Of a stretch of DNA of 64,000 nt, positions 50,390-60,441 are shown piece after piece (the first letter of the stretch is position 1; each line of letters opens with the position of its first letter). The notes beneath the pieces were generated by a model that had not been told where the DNA came from, made no database searches, and worked only from the letters and a program-made list of their open reading frames with translations. A program made the translations under genes and the position numbers. This DNA comes from Quillaja saponaria (Eukaryota; Streptophyta; Magnoliopsida; Fabales; Quillajaceae): assembly GCA_029379385.1 (NCBI GenBank), contig CM055617.1, positions 11,131,532 to 11,195,531 on the forward strand, written 5' to 3'.

Positions 50390-50800
50390 AAGTTGACCGT
50401 TTGACCTGCAGGTTTGGTTTTAACGGTCATTTCTTTCGTTGGTAAGAAGTGGCTGGAAGTTAGGGAGGGGTAGCCTTTCTCGTAGGACACAGCTTATTTA
50501 CAACCAAACAGTCAACCATTTGGATGACGACCACGTGTACCTTAGTGATGCTGACGTGTAATCGTGCCCCACACGTATGTATTACCTACTTTTGAGTTTT
50601 CACAAAAAAAGCTTTCCCCATCATCACCGTTGATTCTACATACTCTTTGTGGTAGCCGTTGATCTAATTCCATCACACGGCATTGCATGGTTTCTTTGTA
50701 GGTCGGTTTACGTTATGAGGATCACGTTTGACCACAAGTAAAGCCGATGTGTATTGCCCATTTGGGAAGTCAACTTGATGGTCGGTCAAGATTTAAAGGG
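50390..50800. promoter_or_regulatory. Cluster of ACGT-core (ABRE/G-box) and W-box-like sites
   Basis: An isolated GC-richer island. It holds ACGT-core words CCACGTGTAC (CACGTG at 50532-50537), TGACGTGTA (50552-50560) and ACACGTATG (50571-50579). W-box cores TTGACC lie at 50393, 50401 and 50728, with GTCAA at 50511, 50769 and 50785. Such combinations are typical of ABA- and stress-responsive plant promoters. The nearest gene is the CIPK, 1.3-1.7 kb away in the correct orientation to be driven. The assignment is inference, and the island could also be a remnant of an unrelated promoter. Confidence 0.45.
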
Positions 50801-51299
50801 CACTTCAACATAAGAAATTAAATAAAAATGTAGCTGAAATTTATTTATTTTTTCCTTAGTGGATAATTTGATTAATTTATTTAACTCAAACTGTATTAAC
50901 TAAATGATTTTTTTTCAATGATTAAACAACTTGAATATTTGGTGAAGACGAAAATTGTTAACACCTCTTAGTGATCTCTTGGTTCAAGTTCCACACAAAT
51001 GTGTGGTTGAATTACTTAATATATTTCTTTTAAAAGTTGGAATGATTTAAATTATCAAACAATTATTTTAGTTAAAGCTTAAATTTAGTATTTTAGATAA
51101 ATATACTTTCTTCTACAAGGTGTAAATTATAATTTTATTTTTTCTGTTAAAAAAAAAAAACCTTGGAAGAGCATTGTGGGTTGGCCCGTCAACTAACATA
51201 ATTTAATTTAATTCAATTCAATTCAACCATTCAAAAGTATCATTTCGTCTAGATTAGAGTCAAGTTGAGATTATGTATCCAACTTGTTTCACAGAACAA

Positions 51300-51520
51300 T
51301 TATTTGGAGCTCAACACATTTTGGGAATGAAATTGGGTATGCATGAAGTCCTGAAAATATTGTCTGACAGCGACGCCATTGGAAATGATTTTAAGTCCTG
51401 TGTTCTTTGAGTAGATATCAAAACCAACAATAATATCTTTGCCGTTGAGGAAAGGATTGAATTTGGCTTGCTAATAGGATTCATGCTGAAAATTGTCCTC
51501 AGTCTAAAAAAATTGTTTGT
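51300..51520 (-). pseudogene. Possible endogenous pararetrovirus-like polyprotein scrap
   Basis: On the minus strand one frame contains FNPFLNGKDIIVGFDIY followed by about 35 further residues, with a stop just upstream. The GKDI-x-x-GFD word resembles the protease to reverse-transcriptase junction of Caulimoviridae-like endogenous sequences in plant genomes. It is short, broken at both ends and without any other recognisable domain, so it is at most a dead fossil. A Ty3/gypsy origin or chance cannot be excluded. Confidence 0.3.
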
Positions 51521-51639
51521 TGGGCTTCCAACATGAAGCATGTAATATATATCAGGATTTGAGATTTTTTTTAAGTTGCTTACGTATCAAAGAATGCGGC
51601 CACATAAAGGGGTTGTGCCGACTTGTTGGGAAGTATTTT

Positions 51640-52520
51640 GATTTTTGCAACAGAAGCAAAATGTTCTGCATACATGCAATAGGATTTATCTGTGATACAT
51701 CAGAATGATGGGATAAACATTGTCATGAGAAATTCATGTGTCATAATTATAATTAGGCTCCACTTGTTTAAGAGTGAAAAATATGTTATTCGAATGATGA
51801 ACATCTTCTAATTTTTTGCAAAATGTTATTGTTGAGTGCAGATAAAACATTTGTTAGTTCCTTTGTCAAGATGATGCTTCTTGCAAAAATATCTAATTTT
51901 CTGTACTACTGCACATATGCAGTAGGATTTATCTATGATAAAATCGGAATGATAGAATAAATATTATCATCAGAAATTCTTGTGTCATAATCATTATTAG
52001 GCTAAAGTTCTTCAAGAGCGAATAATATGTTATTTGTATGATCAACATCTAATATTTGGCAAAATGTCATTTTTTATTGCAGATAAAACATTTGTTATTT
52101 CTTTTGTCAGGATGACGCTTCTTGCAAAAATATCTAAATTTTTTGAACTTCTGCACATATGCAATAGGATTTATCTATGATAAAATCGAAATGATAGAAT
52201 AAATATTATCATCAAAAATTCTCATGTCATAATCATAATTAGGCTTAAGTTGTTCAAAAGCGAACAATGTGTTATTTGTATGATCAACATCTTCTAATTC
52301 TTTGCAAAATGTCCTTTTTGATTGTAGATAAAACATTTGTTAGTCTTTTGTCAGGATGACGCTTCTTGTGAAACACCTAAATTTTCTGGATTAGAAACAC
52401 ATATGCAATAGGACTTATTTATGATACAACTGGAATGATGGAATAAACAAAGTTATCAGAAATTCATGTGTCATAATCATAATCATGATGAAATATCTAA
52501 ATTTTTTGGACTTCTTGGAA
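51640..52520. repeat. Tandem array, unit about 243 bp, about 3.5 copies
   Basis: The word AGGA(T/C)TTAT(C/T)T lies at 51681, 51923, 52166 and 52410, spaced 242, 243 and 244 bp. Each unit includes ATCATAATTAGGCT, GATAAAACATTTGTTA, a GATGACGCTTCTTG-like word and AAATATCTAAATTTT. The last unit has an internal deletion: at about 52490 it jumps from the ATAATCAT block to the unit end. No coding function seen. It lies directly upstream of the Ty3/gypsy relict. Confidence 0.92.
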
Positions 52521-52999
52521 TTGTACCCTTGTAGGGATTGGAAGAGAAGCATAACTTTTTGACAATTCTTGGTTTAGAACTGCAGGTACAAACATGGCAT
52601 GGAAAATTTTTTATCTGCGAGCATTTAATTGTCAAATCTTTTCGATCACAGACTTGTACAAGATTTTTAGCATGGTTGAGATAATCCTGCAAGAATTTTC
52701 TTTAGCTACATATCTTATCTAAGGCTTTTAGCATAACTAGAAATAATTCTCCCATAGTTAAACGAGGTTAATTGCTTATTTGAGACTTTCAAGAAGTCAA
52801 GTTTTTTTTTTTTTTTTTTAGTTATCTCCAAGAAATTCTAGAATTGAGGACAAGAAAGACATTATGATCATCCATGCTCTAACTAAATAGAATATTTTGG
52901 TAATTTGTTGAAAATGTCATTCCAGATCTTTTCTTTCTAGTAAGCAACATTCCACTTTGATGAACTCATCTCTCATGATATCTTCAACATGTTTAGTAG

Positions 53000-54987
53000 A
53001 GCCACAAATGTCTAGAGCTATATCGAAGGAATCAAGTTGGACAAATTGGATGTGGCGATATTTTCTAAATTTTTGTCACAAATCCTGTGCTTACCAATCT
53101 TGAGAAAAATTACTGGGTTAGCTACATTTTATCGAAAATTCATTCGAAATATTAGTCGTATTACTACTCATGTCAGTGATTGCTTGAAGACAGGAAAATT
53201 TCATTGGAGTGAGGAAGCAAACAAGAGCTTTGTGGAAATTAAAGAAAAGTTGACAACTACACCGGTCTTAGCATTGCCTAACTTTGAAAAGGTGTTTGAA
53301 GTGGAATGTGATGCAAGTGGCAGTTGGCATTGGAGCAATTTTGTCACAAGAGGGTAGACCAATTGCCGTTTTCAGTGAGAAGTTTAGTGAATCACGTCAA
53401 AAGTGGTCTACATATGACTAAGAGTTGTATGCTATAATTCAAGTTCTTCGACATTAGGAATCTTACTTGACTTCACGAGAGTTTGTAATCTTTTCTAATC
53501 ATGAAGCACTGAAACATTTCAAGAATAAGATACACCGAAACAAGGCGCATGCCAGGTGGGCTTCACATCTAGAGTGATTTTCTTATGTGATCAAGTACAA
53601 GTATTGTGCTTCCAATCAAGTAGCAGACGCCTTAAGTATGAGAGCTACCTTACTTGTCACATTGAGCAGTGAAGTTGTTGGTTTCAAGTGCCTTAAAGAA
53701 CTGTATAAGAATGATGTGGATTTCAAAGATATATAGGAAAAGTACTTGATAAAATAACTTACTGAAGATTTTCATGTCATGGATGGTTATATATTCAAGA
53801 GCAATAAGTTATCTATCCCAAGGGTGTCCTTACGAGAAAATATCATCTGAGACTTACATGGAGGAGGACTTACTGGTCATTTTGGCTATGACAAAACTAT
53901 AGCTAGCTTGGAGGAAAGGTACTATTGACCACAATTGAAGAGAGATGTGGGAAATCTTGTCAGAAAGTGCCTAGTATGCCAAGTTGTGAAAGGACAATCT
54001 CAGAATACAGGACTCTACACACCATTGCCTACTCCTGAAGATATTTAGGAAGATTTATCTATCGATTTTGTCTAAGGGTTGCTAAGAACTCAAAGAAGAG
54101 TAGATTCAGTGTTTGTAGTTGTTGACAGATTTTTCAAAATGCCACATTTTGTACCATTTTCAAAGATTGCTAATGCGATGAACATCGCAAGATTGTTCTT
54201 CTAAGAGTTAGTGCGACTTTATGGGGTTCTTAAATCCATGACTTCAAACAAAACTCCAAGTTTGTGTCACACTTTTAGATTACCCTATAGAAAAGATTTG
54301 ATGCCAGCTTAAAGTTTAGTAGCACAACTAATCTACAAACTGACGGAAAAACAAAAGTCACAAGTAGGACTTTAGAAAACCTTATACGCAGCATCTGTGT
54401 GATAAACCAAAGCACTGGGATTTAGCATTAGACCAAGTTGAATTTGTCTACAACAATGCAACTCATAGTTCGATTGTAGTATCACATTTATATGTTGTTT
54501 ACAGAAGGTTCCAAAACATACTTTGTATTTAGCTCAACTTCCTAAACTCCTTGGGGTAAGCATTGCTACAAGTAACATGGCAAACCAAGTGCAATCAGTT
54601 CAAGCAGAGGTAAGGAAGAAACTGGAAACGTCAAATACAAAGTACAAGACAACAAGTGATAAGCATAAAAGAGAGAAGATATTCAAAGAAGGCGATATGG
54701 TTATGGTATACTTCCAAAAAGAAAGATTTCCAATAGGCGCCTATAACAAGTTGAAGCCAAAGAAGTGTGGTCCGCACAAAATTATGAAGAAAATTAATGA
54801 TAATGCTTACATGATTGACTTGCTAAGTGATTAGGGAATTTCAAAAACTTTTAATGTTCCTGACATGTATGAATATTATCCTTCAAAAGGACTATCGTAT
54901 CCTGATTTTAACTTGAGGGCAAGTTTTTCTCAAGTGCAGGGGATTGATGCAGAGCATACGACACAAGAATTAATAGAGATAGATTGA
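53000..54987 (+). pseudogene. Ty3/gypsy pol relict (RT end, RNase H, integrase, C-terminus)
   Basis: Collinear remnants in the order of Ty3/gypsy Pol. The end of reverse transcriptase is [17 protein letters not shown] (53098-53160). The RNase H start has [19 protein letters not shown], then SEKFSESRQKWSTYD (to 53420), followed by HARWASHLE and [10 protein letters not shown]. The integrase zinc-binding and core pieces include [22 protein letters not shown] and [13 protein letters not shown]. The C-terminal piece (54523-54834) has [17 protein letters not shown] and [11 protein letters not shown]. At least ten stops and some frameshifts interrupt it. Gag, protease and most of RT are absent, so the element is truncated at 5'. 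The last frame runs to a TGA at 54985-54987, inside the 3' LTR. Confidence 0.9.
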
Positions 54988-55332
54988 TGAAGCAAAATCC
55001 AAGAGAAATTAGTTTAATTAGGTGTTTTCTATTTCTTGTTTTCCTTTAGTCCCACATGGAAAATAAAAGGAGTAGTTATGTCTTAGGATTAGTATAAATA
55101 AAAAGTTTATTTTTAGTCCCACATTGTTTAGGTAGAAAGAGTAATAGCCTTAGAACCTTTATAAATATAGGTTCTCCCTTTAGTTGTGAACTGATCTTTT
55201 CATTAATAAAAATTTTAGACTTTTGTCTCTTTTATTATTTATTATTTAATTCGAGTGTGCTAGAATTTTAGTTCCTTTTGTTAGGGGCGTTTGCTAGAAC
55301 GAATCTAGTGTTTTCGCTTTTGTCCTGCATCA
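54945..55332 (+). mobile_element. 3' LTR of the Ty3/gypsy relict, 388 bp
   Basis: Starts TGATGCAG and ends CTGCATCA, a perfect 8-bp terminal inverted repeat in the TG...CA form. It is preceded by a purine-rich GCAGGGGA (54936-54943), fitting a polypurine tract. Inside are TATAAATA words (55092 and about 55161) and the doubled GTCCCACAT(G/T)G motif (55050 and 55118). A polyadenylation-like AATAAAA follows near 55205. The pol frame ends 43 bp inside the LTR. No 5' LTR was found upstream in the window. Confidence 0.8.
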
Positions 55333-55427
55333 AGAATATCCCTAAAATTAGCTTCAAGTTTTCAAGATTTGAAAAGTCCTCAAGACTAAATCTCTCGTGC
55401 AATTTGGGTGGAGGAGTCATATAAGAA

Positions 55428-55545
55428 AATATGAGTAAGAGGAATAACCTTGTCTTATTTTAAGGTTTGGAGCCTCTTCATATATGAGTAAGAGGAATAA
55501 CATGTCTTGTTTTAAAGCTTGGAGCCTCTTCATATATGAGTTTTG
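55428..55545. repeat. Tandem duplication, unit about 54 bp
   Basis: ATATGAGTAAGAGGAATAAC begins copies at about 55428 and 55482, each running through a TGTCTT(A/G)TTTTAA word to TTGGAGCCTCTTCATATA. It is followed by a shorter degenerate repeat of GTTATATAATAATGG-like words at 55570-55650. Confidence 0.85.
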
Positions 55546-57714
55546 TCTATTACAATAATAATGATATTCGTTATATAATAATGGACGATAATGACTTCCG
55601 TTATATAATTATGAATAATAATGGTGTCTGATATAATATTAATATAAATTAATGGTGGCATTTATAATTATGATCTGTCTGTTATACCTTGATTTGGCGA
55701 TAAGTGACAATATAATTGAATTTGTATAATCATGTATTATCACTTCTAATTCAAATTAAAAATTCAATTGGGTTTAAACCCTACTACCAAACTTTGACTT
55801 CTTTTTTTTTATTTAAAAAAAAAACAATTTCATTTCATGATTTCAGAAGTGCAAACGCTTACTTGAATGTTGGAAATAATCATAATCCTAAGGACACATT
55901 GTTAGGAAATTAAAAAACTAATAATTATAAGTGATCATTAACACTATATGACTTTCACTTATAAAACAATATAAACTTATGATTTTTGTTTTGCTTAATT
56001 GCAATTTCATAATAAGTAATGTGACATCTATAATTACTCAACCTCAATAGTATAAATAACAAATGATATTCAAGTGATAAGATATCTACGGTTAAAAAAT
56101 CTATGCAATGTTAAGAGTTTGAATTCTCAAACAATGTTTATAGGAGGGCGGCCTAATCTGGAATGAGATTAAGCTTGTGAATATTCATGGAAAAAAAAAT
56201 TAATAACAAATCGCAAAGTGACGATCCATGTTAGGACAAGTGGGATGAGATAAAGCTTCCATGCTAAGACAAAATTGTTTCCCACTGACAATAAAGAAAA
56301 GGTCATTTGAGGCTTGAGCATTAACAAAAATAATTAATTAACCTGTCTTTAATTTCATTAATCAAATCACTCCATGCTGACCAAACACGTTAAGAATCCC
56401 TCCACGCTCCAACTTTTATGGAGGTCTCTAGACGATCCATTTTTATATCTTATCAACAATCACGAAGGTCTGAGCATAATTAATTATATTTAAATAAATA
56501 TTTGTATTTACTCAAACATGATTAATGATAAATTAATCTATTTTTCTAACTATTCACAATTAGGAGATTTTGTTAATTTTTTTAATCTTTTTTTAAAGTT
56601 CTTTTAACTGTTTGGTCCAACTTTATTTTAAATAAAATTAATACAAATATGATGAGTCGTAAAAAATAATTATAAGTTAACTGATATTGATTAGATGAAA
56701 TATGATTTTAAATAGTAATCAATCATTATTTAATTTTAATATGTTCTTTAAAAAATAAAAAAAACAAAACAAAATCATTAAATATGCCTAACAATTTTTT
56801 TCCTTTAGAGAATTAATAATTTCTTACCTTTAAAAATAAAAAAAATAAAAATAAAAAAAAACATGTATTTTTTAACGGGGATGGATGAAAAAAATAATAT
56901 TGTAAATCTGAAGTAGGCAAAGTGAATATTTGAAAACCACAAGCAAGCAAAGTAGACAAACACCAAACAATAGTGAATTAAGTGTAATTTGGCCTATTTT
57001 TATTTTGTACAAGAGAATAAAGAAATAAAAGAGCAGAACTTGAATGCACATGTCTTAATTCCCTCTCAATATAATACTTCAATTAGGCTAACTCAACTTT
57101 TAACCAAAAAAAAATATATATCAATTATATTAAAGGGTTCAATAAGATATGCTCTATTAATGAAATTTTGATATCTTACATGCTGGCATACTCGAGTTAT
57201 TTTTTTATAAATAAAAAAAAAAAAAATTAACTAGTAGTATTATTAATATGGTTTCAAGCCATTCAAATCAATAGATTGTTGTGGTTCAGCAATTGAGTAC
57301 TAGTTAGTTATTTTGTGGTGGTTGTGTTTGTTCAGCTCTTTTACAACTCATTTCTGATTGAATTTTTTTTTTGGTCTTTTTGTGAGTTCAGCTCTTTACA
57401 TAAATAATTTATTTTTATTATCTTTTCTATCTTATTTCTAGAAGAAGAAAAAAATTCCCTAAAAATATTAGACAATTAAAATCAATAAATAAAATTTAAA
57501 TAAACCAAACAAAAATTGTAAAACCAAAGTAAGTTATTGAAATAACACTAGTATGTTGGACTCATGATAATGTACAATAGGAAGTAGTTCTCTCTAATTT
57601 TCATAAACTCTACAATCATTAGCCTTTGATATACACATCAAGAACTAGTTGAACCAAATGACTTTCGTTGTTTGTTTATTTTAATTATTAGGATTAGAGT
57701 ATTTTGCCCTCAAG

Positions 57715-57753
<39 letters not shown>

Positions 57754-60181
57754 AATTATAATATTATTTTAAGAAAGATTTAACTTTTGATTTTTATTTA
57801 TAACTCATTATTAGTTAAATAATATTATTTTATAATTAATTAAATTAAATAATATAAATCATACTTATCACTTATTAAAAATAAGAATATATCTAGATAT
57901 TTTATCTGAACTTTAAGCTTTGGAGGATGTATCCGTATATCAACTTGTAATTACTATTGCATCCAAATTGCTATTTATTTGTAGCCTATGTCATTTGTTT
58001 AACATTTATTATAGACTTCTACCAAAAAAAAAAAAAAAAAATTATCTAAGGCAATGATATTTGTACAATAAAATTAATGAGATATTATTTTAAATTTTAA
58101 TAATTCTATTATTTTCTGTTTTTATATGACACCAATTTAAAAAAAAAAAATTCAAACAAAACGTACAATGATTAATGAATATACCAAAAAGTGGAGGACG
58201 GTTTCCAAATTGAAACGTTATTTTAAGTCATAAAAGACAAACACAAAGACATCACAAAGAAACTTCTCGTATGCATGTTATAATCATTACTATCATAATT
58301 GACCATAATTGGTCATAATTGCATAAAAAGAATTAAAATAGGGTCGGTGAATAGAAAAACACACCCAAGCTAAAAGACAAATTCAGATCACATGGTTATT
58401 GATTTTATTTCTTTAGGGGTGATACTATTTAAATGAACCTCATTAAGAAAATAAATAATACTTCTTTATAAGTATTGCCCAGTAAATACAAACTAGATTA
58501 ATCTTATATTAATTTGTTAAGCATTTTCCGCATTGAGTGCCACATGTCAACATATGAAAGCATGAGGAAGATAAAATGGGAGACTTTTAAAATTAAATTC
58601 TATAAATATATGTTAATTGATTTTACTAATAAAATTTATTAGACCTCCTCACAAGAATTTCTGATCTTGCCTTTATGATGAGAATTTCAAAAAATATATA
58701 TATATATATTTATCTCTCATTGTGTAATGATCATACATTTAATGAGCCTCTTACAAAACCAAGTTTACTCTTAATAAGATTTAATGATTTAAAAAACCGT
58801 TCCACAATTCCAAAATACATATATATATTTGGAGCTTACTTAGTTACATAAAAAGTTTTTCAATTTTTTAACTACTCTTCCTTTTTCTTCAAATAACATA
58901 TTTCTCAATCAATAACTAAAAGCATAGTTTTCTAATAGATATTGAAAATAAATCCTAAACAGTTTTTCATTTACTACTTGCCACTTATTTGTAAAAAAAA
59001 TAATAATATTTTTTTAGAAAGTTTGAAACAAATTCTATACAATCTATTTAGGAAGAAAAAAATTATTTGGAAACCAAAATCCTATAAAAATGTGAAAACT
59101 TAGTGATATTAGTATGCTAGTGAACATAAAACTGAAATCAAATTAAAGTTTAAAGAATATTAATCTTATATGTTTGAAAATTGCACCACTAGTCAATAAT
59201 CATGGAAGAACTCTATTTATTTGTGGAAGTTGAAGCATCTAACAATAAATAATAAATTATAAGATATCATATTTAGGAGCTATTTGTTTTAGGTTATAAC
59301 AAATACCCATATGTCATATGTTTCATGGATATCCTATTTCTAGGCAATCATTTCCAGGTTAAAAACTTTGTATGTGTTTAGTTATACCATAAATTATCAA
59401 AGAAATACAAAAAGATTCCAATTCCCCTGTTTGGTTTAAAAAATTCTATTCCCATAAAACATGACAATTTTCTCATAAATGACAATATTTACACAAAATT
59501 GACATATTTCAGTAAAAATTCATATTTGCAGTACATAATTCACTGTAATAGACTTACAAACATAAGTGAACTATATAAACTATCAAAACAAATGCAATTC
59601 TCATAACAAACACAATTATATATGCATTACAAATTGTCCAACTATTACTTAACTTCACTGAAAATTCTTGCTACATTTATCACCTGCAGATTAATGAAGT
59701 AACTCACAATTTTCATGCTCATATATGAAGCAACAAGATTGTATAACATATCTAGAGTACATAAACAATCTTGTTAGAAGCAAGACTCATTCAAATGATA
59801 AGTTCAAACAAATATTCATCATATGAAATTATAGTTGCATCAATATTCATCAACATGCAACATCTGCAGCCTAAAACCTTAAGGCATAGCAAAATATACA
59901 AAGAAATAGATTAAGCCTTTCTCTAAATAGAATAAGGATTACCTAAACTAACGCTACCTACTTTTTTTTTCTAATGTTTTACCTACATAATGTCCTCTAA
60001 AGCTTCAAAAAAATATAGTAGTTAGAGGACACTTTCATATTGTCAAGGTCAGCTTCACGGTTAAGAGTGTTGCAAGCCTTCTGCATCACTCAATCTCCAA
60101 CAAAATTTCTAAGTATAAGGGTTTCTACTAATCTAGAAGAGAGAAAAAGAAGTTGATTTTGCTCATATCGGAGCTCAATAA
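55546..60181. other. Gene-poor AT-rich DNA
   Basis: No frame above 65 codons and none resembling a protein family. Features noted: (AT)n at about 57717-57750, several poly(A) runs, and a possible tRNA-like SINE remnant near 56055-56160. I found no promoter, RNA gene or transposon terminus that can be supported in the remaining sequence. Confidence 0.6.
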
Positions 60182-60379
60182 TGTTATAGCCCAATCTTAA
60201 AAAATCGAGTTTTAAATATAATGTGTAAAATTTTAGTTATAACATAATGAATACGTAAACAAATTAATTAATAGTGATATAATTAAACATCTTATAATCC
60301 AATATCTTAGTATACGTTTTAAGAATTTTTGTGTATTCCGATATCTTAGTGTATGAAAATTTTAATAAATCCTTACCAT

Positions 60380-60441
<62 letters not shown>

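Noticed and set aside
50940..51010. tRNA gene suggested by a GGTTCAAGTTCC word
   Set aside because: No matching acceptor stem, D-loop or anticodon arm could be drawn around it.
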